64,000 nucleotides of DNA from Chitinophaga sp. YR627 (GCF_900114995.1 NZ_FOUX01000002.1:1240001-1304000), one strand, 5' to 3'. Counted from the first letter of the stretch, positions 44,978-53,548 are shown. Numbers and translations are program-made. The notes: generated from the letters alone by a model not told the origin.

Positions 44978-45025
44978 TATCCTACGTTAATCCTACGTTC
45001 ATGAACGTAGGATTAACGTAGGATA
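44978..45025. repeat. 48-bp perfect palindrome containing four copies of a CCTACGTT-type motif
   Basis: Each 24-bp arm holds two head-to-tail copies of ATCCTACGTT, so the whole element has four copies, two per strand, with no loop (centre at TTCATGAA). It lies about 90 bp before the GH43-like start. It could form a cruciform or hairpin, or be a double operator for a dimeric regulator. No T run follows, so it is not an ordinary terminator. Confidence 0.8.
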
Positions 45026-45115
45026 GTAAATATCAAATAAAGATCAGAACAGGAATCAATCGTCCTCCCTGCCCCTCTTTTTCTTAATTTTAGTACTGTA
45101 TCAAAAAGGCTGGTT

Positions 45116-46846
45116 ATGAAAAACACAATCTACCTTATTTCCCTGCTTTGTATCTTCACTACGGGAAATGCCCAGCAACGTACCTACTGCAACCCCATCA
45201 ATATCGACTATGGTTTTACGCCTATTCCCAACTTTTCCGAAGCCGGCCGGCACCGGGCTACGGCGGACCCAGTTATTACTTTATTCAAAGGTGATTATTA
45301 CCTGTTTTCCACCAATCAGTGGGGATACTGGTGGAGCAGTGATATGTCTGACTGGCATTTTGTACCCCGGAAATTTCTTAAACCCTATCACAAGGTCTAT
45401 GACGAACTATGTGCACCTGCGGTCTTTGCCTTAGGCGATACACTGCTGGTCATCGGGTCGACCTATGAAAAGAATTTTCCCATATGGATGAGCACTCATC
45501 CCCGTACAGATGACTGGTCGGAAGCAGTTGATTCTTTCCGCGCCGGGGCCTGGGACCCGGCCTTTTTCCTGGATGATGACAACCGTCTGTATCTCTATCA
45601 TGGATCAAGCAATACTTATCCACTTTATGGACAGGAGGTAGACCGGCATACCCTGCAACCTATCGGGGAGCGGCATGATCTTATCAGTCTACATGATGAC
45701 AAACATGGTTGGGAACGTTTCGGGGAGTATAACGACAATAACTTTATGTCCCCCTTTATGGAAGGCGCCTGGATGAATAAACACAATGGTAAATATTACC
45801 TGCAGTATGGCGCTCCCGGTACAGAATTCAGTGGTTATGCAGATGGCGTATATGTCAGTGATCACCCGCTGGGACCTTTTACCTATCAGGCGCATAATCC
45901 CTTTAGTTATAAGCCGGGTGGCTTTGCCCGGGGCGCTGGTCATGGCGCTACCTTTCAGGACAAAAACGGGCACTGGTGGCATGTATCGACGATAGTAATC
46001 AATGTGAAGAATAACTTCGAAAGAAGGATCGGGATATGGCCTGCCGGGTTTGACAATGACGGCATACTTTTTTGTAATACCGCTTTTGGCGATTATCCAC
46101 ATTATCTTCCCGGCGAACCCGAAAGCGGACAATTTACCGGCTGGATGCTGCTGAATTATCAACATCCCGTTTCGGTCTCTTCCACCTTTGGTGCTTTTGC
46201 TGCGAATAATGCAGTGGATGAAAGCATCAAAACATACTGGTGTGCCGCGACTGCCAATGCCGGTGAATGGATACAGACCGACCTGGGAAAGATAGCAGCT
46301 GTACATGCGGTACAGATCAATTATGCGGATCAGGATGCCGACATCCTGGGGAAACGGACCGACATCTATCATCAGTACCGTTTATGGCATTCTACGGATG
46401 GTAAAAAATGGCAGCTCTTACACGATAAAAGCCGGAACAAAACGGATGTACCGCATGACTATATCGCGTTCACGCAGCCTGTTAATACCCGGTATATCAA
46501 ACTGGAAAATATCCATATGGCGAATGGTAAATTCGCCGTCAGCGGATTAAGAGTATTCGGTAAGGGAAACGGACCTGTGCCGGCAGCAGTAAAGGACTTC
46601 ATCGTATTGCGCCAGCAATCTGACAAGCGGAATGCCTGGCTGAAATGGTTTCCTTCCGGTGACGCCTACGCCTATAATATTTACTATGGCATTGCCCCCG
46701 ACAAACTTTACAGCAGCATTATGGTCTATAATGCCAGCGAGTACTATCTGAAAGCACTCGATAAACAAACTACCTATTATTTTACAATTGAGGCCCTGAG
46801 TGAAAATGGTATTGGCAAAAGGAGTCCGGTGATTAAAATTGAGTGA
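45116..46846 (+). CDS. GH43-like glycoside hydrolase with F5/8 type C and fibronectin type III domains
   Basis: 576 residues with a Sec signal (cleavage after GNAQ, about 20). The N-terminal about 330 residues form a five-bladed propeller with GH43-type acidic residues: Asp51 (ATADPVI), Asp147 (AWDPAFFLDDD) and Glu216 (FMEGAWM). Residues about 350-490 are an F5/8 type C module ('VDESIKTYWCAATANAGEWI', 'RYIKLENIHMANGKFAVSGL'). The last about 85 residues resemble Fn3 (YNIYYGIAPDKLY, YYFTIEALSENGIGKRS). The enzyme probably removes arabinose-, xylose- or galactose-type residues; the exact substrate is uncertain. It is not a lipoprotein and has no sorting domain. It precedes the GH2 gene by 234 bp on the same strand. 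Confidence 0.87.
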   Translation: MKNTIYLISLLCIFTTGNAQQRTYCNPINIDYGFTPIPNFSEAGRHRATADPVITLFKGDYYLFSTNQWGYWWSSDMSDWHFVPRKFLKPYHKVYDELCAPAVFALGDTLLVIGSTYEKNFPIWMSTHPRTDDWSEAVDSFRAGAWDPAFFLDDDNRLYLYHGSSNTYPLYGQEVDRHTLQPIGERHDLISLHDDKHGWERFGEYNDNNFMSPFMEGAWMNKHNGKYYLQYGAPGTEFSGYADGVYVSDHPLGPFTYQAHNPFSYKPGGFARGAGHGATFQDKNGHWWHVSTIVINVKNNFERRIGIWPAGFDNDGILFCNTAFGDYPHYLPGEPESGQFTGWMLLNYQHPVSVSSTFGAFAANNAVDESIKTYWCAATANAGEWIQTDLGKIAAVHAVQINYADQDADILGKRTDIYHQYRLWHSTDGKKWQLLHDKSRNKTDVPHDYIAFTQPVNTRYIKLENIHMANGKFAVSGLRVFGKGNGPVPAAVKDFIVLRQQSDKRNAWLKWFPSGDAYAYNIYYGIAPDKLYSSIMVYNASEYYLKALDKQTTYYFTIEALSENGIGKRSPVIKIE

Positions 46847-46879
46847 TTATCAATGTATTTTAGTCAAATTTTAGTATCT

Positions 46880-46897
46880 TGGTCTTTCGAACGACCA
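46880..46897. promoter_or_regulatory. Imperfect palindrome upstream of the GH2 gene
   Basis: TGGTCTTTCGAACGACCA is an 18-bp inverted repeat with one mismatched pair, centred on TTCGAA, in the GH43-GH2 intergenic region. It may be an operator or a weak transcript-end hairpin. Confidence 0.35.
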
Positions 46898-47011
46898 GAA
46901 AAGTTAAGACCAAAACAATCGCATCCGCAGACAGGACAACGAATTCGCACGTTACCAATTCACCAATAAATACTTATTAGTGTTATACCTCAACGATGAT
47001 CTTTTATCTAA

Positions 47012-47031
47012 CGCTGCGTAATCGATTACAC
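47012..47031. promoter_or_regulatory. Putative palindromic operator upstream of the GH2 gene
   Basis: CGCTGCGTAATCGATTACAC contains the 12-bp palindrome GTAATCGATTAC (47018-47029), also found with the same flank 53 bp before the first SusC gene (17610-17621). Here 51 bp separate it from the ATG. It resembles LacI-family operators. Confidence 0.5.
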
Positions 47032-47080
47032 TGAGGCGGAAGCATGATTCCACAACAACTAAAACCAATCAATTACAGCA

Positions 47081-49480
47081 ATGAATCTGATTAAGACTGC
47101 TAGTGTATGTTTATTGAGTGTCGCGCTTGGTCAGGCCGTTATGGCACAGACCGGCTGGAAAGCACAGTCCTCAACGATCAAAACCCGTTGGGCGCAGGAA
47201 GTCTCCCCAACCAATGCCCTTCCGGAGTATCCCCGTCCACAGATGGTGCGCGAGAACTGGCAAAACCTGAATGGCCTGTGGCAGTATACCATTACCCCCA
47301 AAGACGCCGCCACACCATCCGCTTTTGCGGATCAGATCCTCGTGCCGTTTCCACTGGAATCTGCCTTATCAGGTGTAAAAAAGCCGCTGTTGCCTACGCA
47401 GAATCTCTGGTATAAACGCACGTTTGTACAGACGCCGCTGAAAAACGGTGAACATGTATTGTTACACTTCGGCGCCGTAGACTGGCAGGCAACCGTCTAT
47501 GTAAATGGTAAAGAAACAGGTACACATGCCGGTGGTTATCAGTCCTTCTCACAGGATATCACCGCTGCCCTGAAGGACGGAGAGAATGAGATCGTTGTGA
47601 AAGTATATGATCCTACCAGTGAAGGTATCGGCCCTCATGGCAAACAGGTGCTGAACCCCGCTAATATCTATTATACCCCTTCTTCCGGTATCTGGCAGAC
47701 CGTCTGGATGGAAACAGTACCTGCTGCCTATATCGCAGGACTGACCCTTACTCCTGACGTAGACAAGAACGTACTGAATGTGAGCGTAAATGCGCCGGCA
47801 GGTACTAACGTCGAACTGATCGCCACGGATAACGGTACAGAAGTAAGTAAAATAAAAGGCAAAGCAGGCGTGCCTTTAAAATTGCCTGTTAAGAACGCAA
47901 AACTGTGGTCTCCTGCCAGTCCGTTCCTGTATGACCTTACAGTAAAACTGAGCAAAGGCGGCAAAACAGTAGACGAAGTAAAAAGCTACTTCGGTATGCG
48001 CAAAATCGCTATCCAGAAAGATGAAAAAGGTGTTGACCGCATCTTCCTGAATAATAAACCATACTTCAACCTGGGTACCCTCGACCAGGGTTTCTGGCCT
48101 GACGGACTGTACACCGCCCCTACTGATAATGCGCTGAAATTTGATATCGAAGCCATTAAAGCAATGGGCTTTAATACCATCCGTAAACATATCAAGGTAG
48201 AACCAGCCCGCTGGTATTATCATACAGATAAACTGGGTATGCTGGTATGGCAGGATTTCGTGAATCCTAACCAGGGATTACCGGAAGGCGCTAAAGCGGA
48301 ATATGAGAAAGAAACCAAAGAAACGCTGGAGCAACTGCATAACTATCCATCTATCACTACCTGGGTGATCTTTAACGAGAAATGGGGTGCATACGATCAG
48401 CAGCGTATCACTGAATGGGTGAAAAGTGCAGATCCTTCCCGTATTGTAAATGGTCACTCCGGCGAAATGCTGTATGTGAACGAACAACTCCGCAGCCCCT
48501 CTCCTAATGCCTGGGTAAGCGCTGATATGACCGATGTACACTCCTATCCTGACCCAATGAACGCACCTGCCGAACCAGGTAAAGCAAGGGTATTGGGTGA
48601 GTTTGGCGGTATCGGCGTATTCATTCCTGAGCACCAGTGGAATACCGGCAGCGCCTGGGGTTATATACAGGAAAAACCGGCTGCATTAGCGGCTAAATAT
48701 ACCATCATGAACCAGCACCTGAAACTGCTGGAAGCAAATGGATTGTCCGGCTCTATCTATACACAGCCTTTTGATGTGGAAGGTGAGCAGAACGGTTTAT
48801 TAACCTACGATCGTGAAGTGGTAAAGATCCCGTTTGAACAGATGCGTAATATCCATGCATCCCTGAACCCTGATCTGGGGACTGTACCACAGGTAACCGC
48901 TATGAATGCCGACCTGACCGACCCGGTAGTCGCTTACAGCAAAATGCTGCAGGAATACGTAGGTGGCCGCCGCGATGCATCATTCCTCTTTAAGCTGGCC
49001 ATGATGGCAAAACAGGCTGGCGATAAAGAAGGTGCGAACCTGGCCGGCAGTGCCTATATCGCTTCATTACAGGCTCCTTATACGCCTGAACAGCTGGATC
49101 TGATCCTTCAGTTCACCAACAGTACAAAGGACAAAGGTTTCGCTGTATTACAGCAACAATTACAAGCCAGCAATTCTCAGTTAGATAAAAGGCCGGTTAC
49201 TGTGAAACTCATGAACATCGTTTTCAAAGATGTGATCGATCCGGTATTGCAGAAGAGCACTGATCCTGACTGGTCAGCGATTGCCAGCAGCATCAAACCT
49301 TATGGCGATCCGGGTGATGAGATCTATCTGCGTGCTAAAACAGTGTATACTTTCAATAAACAGGACTGGGCTAATTATGCTTCCGCAGCAAATACCTACC
49401 TGGAAAAATATGGACAGAACATTCCTGAACAGGAAAGAAATATGTTCCGTCAGGCTATTGACAACAATAAGAACCAATAA
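47081..49480 (+). CDS. Glycoside hydrolase family 2 enzyme (beta-galactosidase/glucuronidase-like)
   Basis: 799 residues with a Sec signal (MNLIKTASVCLLSVALGQAVMAQ). Domain order: sugar-binding jelly roll (about 40-215; ENWQNLNGLWQYTI, 'LLHFGAVDWQATVYVNGKETGTHAGGY'), Ig-like domain (about 216-305), TIM barrel (about 306-600) with general acid Glu433 (IFNEKWG) and nucleophile Glu507 (VLGEFGG), and a C-terminal helical region of about 180 residues not typical of LacZ. The barrel begins with FGMRKIAI, another GH2 hallmark. The exact substrate is uncertain. The shared operator upstream links it to the SusC/SusD operon. Confidence 0.92.
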   Translation: MNLIKTASVCLLSVALGQAVMAQTGWKAQSSTIKTRWAQEVSPTNALPEYPRPQMVRENWQNLNGLWQYTITPKDAATPSAFADQILVPFPLESALSGVKKPLLPTQNLWYKRTFVQTPLKNGEHVLLHFGAVDWQATVYVNGKETGTHAGGYQSFSQDITAALKDGENEIVVKVYDPTSEGIGPHGKQVLNPANIYYTPSSGIWQTVWMETVPAAYIAGLTLTPDVDKNVLNVSVNAPAGTNVELIATDNGTEVSKIKGKAGVPLKLPVKNAKLWSPASPFLYDLTVKLSKGGKTVDEVKSYFGMRKIAIQKDEKGVDRIFLNNKPYFNLGTLDQGFWPDGLYTAPTDNALKFDIEAIKAMGFNTIRKHIKVEPARWYYHTDKLGMLVWQDFVNPNQGLPEGAKAEYEKETKETLEQLHNYPSITTWVIFNEKWGAYDQQRITEWVKSADPSRIVNGHSGEMLYVNEQLRSPSPNAWVSADMTDVHSYPDPMNAPAEPGKARVLGEFGGIGVFIPEHQWNTGSAWGYIQEKPAALAAKYTIMNQHLKLLEANGLSGSIYTQPFDVEGEQNGLLTYDREVVKIPFEQMRNIHASLNPDLGTVPQVTAMNADLTDPVVAYSKMLQEYVGGRRDASFLFKLAMMAKQAGDKEGANLAGSAYIASLQAPYTPEQLDLILQFTNSTKDKGFAVLQQQLQASNSQLDKRPVTVKLMNIVFKDVIDPVLQKSTDPDWSAIASSIKPYGDPGDEIYLRAKTVYTFNKQDWANYASAANTYLEKYGQNIPEQERNMFRQAIDNNKNQ

Positions 49481-49566
49481 TCATTAAAAGACAGTGGTTG
49501 CCTTTTATAATCAGCCTGTTACAGCAATGTAACAGGCAATTCTCTCAGGTTAATCATTAAAAGACA
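49478..49566 (+). repeat. 16-bp direct repeat flanking a hairpin after GH2
   Basis: TAATCATTAAAAGACA occurs at 49478-49493, starting within the GH2 stop region, and again at 49551-49566, 73 bp apart. Between them is a perfect 9-bp hairpin, GCCTGTTAC/GTAACAGGC (49514-49537), without a T run. The pattern suggests a small duplication of the 3' region. Confidence 0.65.
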
Positions 49567-49577
49567 ACAACAGGAAT

Positions 49578-49606
49578 GGGCTGGTTCTTCTGAACCGGCC
49601 TTTTTT
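49578..49606 (+). terminator. Terminator after the GH2 gene
   Basis: The stem GGCTGGTTC/GAACCGGCC around TTCT (one T-G pair) is followed by TTTTTT. It should end plus-strand transcription before the convergent DUF1349 gene. Confidence 0.85.
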
Positions 49607-50147
49607 AATGCTCCATCTCCCTTACCTGAAAGTTCTCAAACACCACTTCAAACGATTCCTTTCCCGGAGCTGCCGCCACGATACCAATACCCGCTTTTAC
49701 ATCGGGAGGAAAATAAGCTAATCGCAGCATCTCGTATTTCACACCATCAAAAGAATATTTTATTTCTACATAATCGCCCTTTCTGAGTAAGGTAAGCCAG
49801 ATGGCCGGCGGACTGTCATGTCTGGGTACTACTGACCAGTCGGAGACTTCACGGGTCACGACAGCGCTTACATTCTGTACACCGTCGACATACTCAATAC
49901 CGGTTTTGATCCAGTTCTTTTCGTCAATACGGATCATTAAACCAGCCTGGTGAAATAGCTCTTTATACTGTCCACTGATCTTTACGCTGGCTTCAAAATT
50001 GCCTGCTACTTCTTTATAGTAAAAGGGACCGTTGTCACGGATAAACCCATAGTGTGTGATCCGCCAGTAATCGGTATCTGGTTCAATGGTACAGCTGAGT
50101 TTTGCTTCATCGCCTGACCAGTTTTTGGGTTCATTATTCCACTTCAT
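49605..50147 (-). CDS. DUF1349 (concanavalin A-like) protein
   Basis: 180 residues, no signal peptide. The whole chain matches the DUF1349 pattern of a jelly-roll lectin-like fold: 'WRITHYGFIRDNGPFYYKEVAGNFEASVKI', 'FHQAGLMIRIDEKNWIKTGIEYVDG', 'SDWSVVP' and 'PAIWLTLLRKGDYVEIKYSFDG', ending in 'FEVVFENFQVREMEH'. Members are often annotated as regulators of enolase expression, but the activity is unknown. It is probably cytoplasmic and monocistronic. Upstream lies the 77-bp repeat region. Confidence 0.88.
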   Translation of the reverse strand: MKWNNEPKNWSGDEAKLSCTIEPDTDYWRITHYGFIRDNGPFYYKEVAGNFEASVKISGQYKELFHQAGLMIRIDEKNWIKTGIEYVDGVQNVSAVVTREVSDWSVVPRHDSPPAIWLTLLRKGDYVEIKYSFDGVKYEMLRLAYFPPDVKAGIGIVAAAPGKESFEVVFENFQVREMEH

Positions 50148-50232
50148 TGGATTGTTTTGAGCGAATAAAAAAAGTTGGTGAATAATAGAAAGGAACGGGT
50201 TACATCATTGCAAAATATTCAAATTTACGGGA

Positions 50233-50453
50233 ACTGCAAAAGCGGTGTGGTATGCCGGGAAAAGCTGACATTCAAAAAGCCGGCAGGGAGACTAATGTGT
50301 TTTGCCAAAACTGCAAAAGCAGCATACTATACCCAGAAAGATAAACATTCAAAAAGCCGACAGGTAGACTAATGCATTTTACCAAAACTGCAAAAGCAGC
50401 ATAGTATACCCAGAAAGATAAACATTCAAAAAGCCGGCAGGCATACTGATGTG
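50233..50453 (+). repeat. 77-bp tandem repeat, nearly three copies
   Basis: Copies start with ACTGCAAAAGC at 50233, 50310 and 50387, exactly 77 bp apart; the third is shorter (about 67 bp). The best conserved core is CATTCAAAAAGCCGGCAGG. The first copy is more diverged, while the second and third are almost identical, suggesting recent duplication. There are no unique spacers, so it is not a CRISPR array. It sits in the 356-bp space between the DUF1349 and DUF4846 genes, which otherwise holds nothing I recognise. Confidence 0.85.
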
Positions 50454-50503
50454 TGGATCAGTAGCCTGACCGGCATTGCATGGTATAGGGAGTGACAATC
50501 TTA

Positions 50504-51382
50504 TCAGAACCTCATGAGCTGGTTCCAGTCAAAAATCCATTCGGGAGTGCTTAATATTTTTCCGCCGTTATATTGGTACCAGGGGTTTTGATCCCTGGCT
50601 GGATTTTGCAGTATGTGGATATCCTGTGCGGGCATATAACTTTGCGCCAGCAGAAAGGTCTTCTGGCCTGCGTTATTGACACCCATATCCATTACGATCA
50701 CCGCATGACCGGGAGAACCTCCACGGATAAATACATCACCGATATTGATAGCAGCAGGACTATTGACAACATTCAGCTCTTTGCTGAGTGATAAGGTACC
50801 GGCATAAGAGAAAACGGTCTGCAAAAAATCAGCAAAACAGGCATCGCCTTTACAAGGTGCAGCCGTCAGCTGTTTCTGTAAACGCCCCTGTTTTACAGGA
50901 TAGCGATATCCTTTCATCCAGCTGCTATAGTCCATCAATGTACCGTCAGTCGCATGAAAAGCGATCTTCGTATACTGATGCGATGCATATAAATACTCTG
51001 CATACAGGCGGATCACAGCATCAGCACATTGCTGTAAGTCTTTTTTGCCTACAGAGATATCCAGCACAGCATATTGGGCGGTCTGATTCCCTTTTCGCTG
51101 GCCATTATACAGGTATACGGTATTGTCTGCTTTCAACGGAATTGTCCTGAGCCATTCACCAAATGATCCTTTCGCTACAGGCTCTCTTTTAAAACCAGGC
51201 GGCAATGATAACTGCCCTACTGTTTTAGCGGGAGCGACTGCTATCGGATGCGGTGCTTTGGCCTGTAAATATTGCCAGGACAGTACGGCAACCGCGGTAA
51301 CAAACATGGCCACAAAGGCCCAGGATAAGTACTTCAAGGCAACAACGTTTTTAATAGGATGCGGGTAACAACGGAATTCCAT
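50504..51382 (-). CDS. DUF4846-family membrane-anchored protein
   Basis: 292 residues. One N-terminal membrane helix (about 17-37, LSWAFVAMFVTAVAVLSWQYL) anchors a periplasmic domain. The DUF4846 pattern is clear: 'LPPGFKREPVAKGSFGEWLRTIPLK', a 'VYLYNGQRKGNQTAQYAVLDISVG' strand, 'QQCADAVIRLYAEYLY' and the late 'GDVFIRGGSPGHAVIVMDM'. The SPGHAVIV segment with a preceding conserved Cys (PCKGDACFADF) makes a papain/NlpC-like catalytic fold conceivable, but this is inference. It is probably monocistronic. It faces the terminator of the SUFU-lysA operon. Confidence 0.88.
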   Translation of the reverse strand: MEFRCYPHPIKNVVALKYLSWAFVAMFVTAVAVLSWQYLQAKAPHPIAVAPAKTVGQLSLPPGFKREPVAKGSFGEWLRTIPLKADNTVYLYNGQRKGNQTAQYAVLDISVGKKDLQQCADAVIRLYAEYLYASHQYTKIAFHATDGTLMDYSSWMKGYRYPVKQGRLQKQLTAAPCKGDACFADFLQTVFSYAGTLSLSKELNVVNSPAAINIGDVFIRGGSPGHAVIVMDMGVNNAGQKTFLLAQSYMPAQDIHILQNPARDQNPWYQYNGGKILSTPEWIFDWNQLMRF

Positions 51383-51419
51383 AAACTGGTGTTAACTTTT
51401 TCTTAAACAGTCTGCAAAA

Positions 51420-51448
51420 AAAGAGCCCGCTTTTTATGCGGGCTCTTT
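51420..51448 (-). terminator. Terminator of the lysA-SUFU operon
   Basis: The stem AAAGAGCCCGC/GCGGGCTCTTT around a 7-nt loop is followed on the minus strand by a run of seven T. It begins 3 bp after the SUFU-domain gene. Confidence 0.9.
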
Positions 51449-51451
51449 CAA

Positions 51452-52105
51452 TTAGTCTGCTCTGTCGAGATCTGTGATCAGCAACGGGTTATATTCCCGC
51501 ATCTCACCGATCAGTTTTTCAACTTCACTGGTCTGTGGTTTAGCCAGTAGCCGTTCAACTTCTTTTTTTGTTAGTCCTACCATCTGCAGAAAGGTCACTT
51601 CACCATGCGGTGTATCGATCACACCCAGTTCAGGATCAGGGACAAATGCAAGTCCTACGATATCCGTTGCCGTTTCTAATCTGATCGGCCCGTTTGCAGG
51701 TACAAAGTGATAAGGTTCAAACCAACGCTCGCTTTTGTATACGTAGCGGGCCAGATTATTCATCATCCGGATTGCCCATCCGGGATCACCTTCATCTTCT
51801 GCAAATGGTTTTAAGCGGAAGGTAAATTCGAAGCCCCATTTACTGAATTCCTTACCAGCCTGTTCTTCATCATAATATAACTGCGACATGCCGTAGCTGA
51901 TGAGGTGCAGGTGTTTCATCTGCTTTTCGCTGTCATAGATGCTGGTACCATCAATAGGGTCTTCTCCTCCGACCATGAAATGTAAAGGTGGCGCATAATG
52001 CCTTGGTTCCCGTCCCGGATAAATACTGTCCAGCTGTTTGTCAATTGCCAGCCAGCCCACAGCATCATCGGCCGTGAACAGTTTACTGTACTCTTCCTTT
52101 GTCAT
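51452..52105 (-). CDS. Suppressor-of-fused (SUFU) domain protein
   Basis: 217 residues, cytoplasmic. It matches the bacterial SUFU family: 'WLAIDKQLDSIYPGREPRHYAPPLHFMVGGEDPIDGTSIY', 'LHLISYGMSQLYYD', 'FEFTFRLKPFAEDEGDPGWAIRMMNNLARYV', 'FVPANGPIRLETATDIVGLAFVPDPELG' and 'EVTFLQMVGLTKKEVERLL'. The bacterial role is unknown; relatives occur as immunity proteins to polymorphic toxins and as general adaptor domains. It lies 33 bp after lysA on the same strand and shares its terminator. Confidence 0.9.
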   Translation of the reverse strand: MTKEEYSKLFTADDAVGWLAIDKQLDSIYPGREPRHYAPPLHFMVGGEDPIDGTSIYDSEKQMKHLHLISYGMSQLYYDEEQAGKEFSKWGFEFTFRLKPFAEDEGDPGWAIRMMNNLARYVYKSERWFEPYHFVPANGPIRLETATDIVGLAFVPDPELGVIDTPHGEVTFLQMVGLTKKEVERLLAKPQTSEVEKLIGEMREYNPLLITDLDRAD

Positions 52106-52106
52106 A

Positions 52107-52148
52107 GGTGATTAACATTTAACAATTGGTGATTAACATTACAATTCT
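52107..52148 (-). repeat. 21-bp imperfect tandem duplication between lysA and the SUFU gene
   Basis: GGTGATTAACATT appears at 52107-52119 and again at 52128-52140, followed by similar (T)ACAATT sequence. The second copy includes the lysA stop codon. It is a minor local duplication. Confidence 0.6.
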
Positions 52149-53446
52149 TGTCTGATCATTTTTCTCACCAGATCCTGCTGGGTTTCACGTTCTCTGATGA
52201 TATATATTTTGTCTTTATCGATCATTACTTCAGCGGGTCTCACATGCAAATTATAATTGCTCGCCATTACCATACCATAGGCGCCTACAGTAAATACAGC
52301 TACATAATCTCCCTGCTGTAATGGCGGCAAAGCGCGTTCTTTCGCCAGGTAATCGGATGATTCACAGATAGGTCCTACCACGTCATAAGTTGTCAATCCT
52401 TCCTGCTGTACCGGATAGTTCCTGTTTGCCAGCAGATGCTGTGCTTCAGGTTTAACCGGCCAGATGAAGTGAAACGCATTATACATTGCCGGACGGATCA
52501 GTTCCGTCATACCGGCATCCAGGATAGCGATGTTCTTATCGCCGGACTGTTTAATGTACAACACCCTGGTCACCAGGATCGCCGTATTCGCAGAAATAGA
52601 CCTTCCCGGTTCCAGGATGATCTTAAATCCTTCATGCTTTACGTATGGCTCCAGCAACTCAATGATCGGACCGGCAAAGCTCTCCCAGGAGAAGTTGTCG
52701 TTATCCATATAATTGGCCGGGAATCCACCACCGATATTTAATACTTTCAGGATGATATTCTTTTGTTTCAGCGATTCTGTCAGACCTACCATCTTACGGA
52801 TACATTCTTCGTAAAATGTATAAGACGATATCGGTGAACCAATATGACAATGCAGGCCCCTGATCTTTACATATGGATGGTCTGCATTCTCTTCTATCAG
52901 CGTTTCCACGTTCGCATAGTCAATACCGAATTTTGCCCCTTTATAGCCGGTACGGGTCTTTTCATTTGTCTTTTCATCGGTGATATCGGGCTGTATACGG
53001 ATCAGTACACTCACCTCTCTTTTCAGTTCTCCGGCGAGTTCCTGTACCCTTGCCAGTTCCTGCTCCGATTCGATATTGATATAACCAACCTCACTCAGGA
53101 TGGCGTCAGTGATCTCCTCATCGGATTTACCGACACCTGCAAAAACTACTTTGGAGAGGTCAGCATTGCTCTGTTTTACGACAAACAGCTCTCCCCCGCT
53201 CACGATATCCATACCAGCACCCAGGGCAGCCAGTTCATTGAGCAGGTGTACGTTATTACTTGATTTTACCGAAAAACAGATGACTGGATCCAGCTTCTCA
53301 AAAGCACCATAAATCTTTTTATAATGCAACCTGAGCGTGTTCGCAGAATACAGGTAAAAAGGAGTCGGAAGGCCTTTGGCCGGCAGACTGTCTACGGGAA
53401 CATCCTCGCAATACAGTACGCCATTCTTATATTGAAACAGATCCAT
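52139..53446 (-). CDS. lysA: Diaminopimelate decarboxylase
   Basis: 435 residues, the usual length. It converts meso-diaminopimelate to lysine and CO2, the last step of lysine synthesis. The fold-type III PLP barrel is evident: Lys61 for the PLP aldimine (CFSVKSSNN), 'GLHCHIGSPI', 'NIGGGFP', the phosphate-binding 'ILEPGRSI', and the C-terminal domain with 'VVGPICESSD' carrying the active-site Cys, then 'FTVGAYGMVMASNYN'. It is cytoplasmic. It is upstream of the SUFU gene in the same transcript and divergent from an ArsR gene. Confidence 0.97.
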   Translation of the reverse strand: MDLFQYKNGVLYCEDVPVDSLPAKGLPTPFYLYSANTLRLHYKKIYGAFEKLDPVICFSVKSSNNVHLLNELAALGAGMDIVSGGELFVVKQSNADLSKVVFAGVGKSDEEITDAILSEVGYINIESEQELARVQELAGELKREVSVLIRIQPDITDEKTNEKTRTGYKGAKFGIDYANVETLIEENADHPYVKIRGLHCHIGSPISSYTFYEECIRKMVGLTESLKQKNIILKVLNIGGGFPANYMDNDNFSWESFAGPIIELLEPYVKHEGFKIILEPGRSISANTAILVTRVLYIKQSGDKNIAILDAGMTELIRPAMYNAFHFIWPVKPEAQHLLANRNYPVQQEGLTTYDVVGPICESSDYLAKERALPPLQQGDYVAVFTVGAYGMVMASNYNLHVRPAEVMIDKDKIYIIRERETQQDLVRKMIRQEL

Positions 53447-53536
53447 AAAAAATTATCTATAAAACATTAAGATAGCAGAAATTATTGTTATGAAAACATT
53501 ATAAAATCGCTACGACTAAAAATCGGGGAATTCCGA

Positions 53537-53544
53537 TACCTTTG
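53537..53544 (+). promoter_or_regulatory. -7 box 4 nt before the ArsR gene
   Basis: TACCTTTG, spacer tact, ATG at 53549. It has the same geometry as the boxes at 27685 and 32343. Confidence 0.5.
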
Positions 53545-53548
53545 TACT

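Noticed and set aside
45689..46372. 227-codon minus-strand frame opposite the GH43-like gene
   Set aside because: Antisense shadow; the opposite strand encodes an intact glycosidase with catalytic residues.
50175..50372. 65-codon plus-strand frame in the 77-bp repeat region
   Set aside because: Its reading frame merely runs through the repeats and shows no protein-like composition.
50233..50453. CRISPR array
   Set aside because: Units are contiguous 77-bp tandem copies without unique spacers and no cas gene is near.
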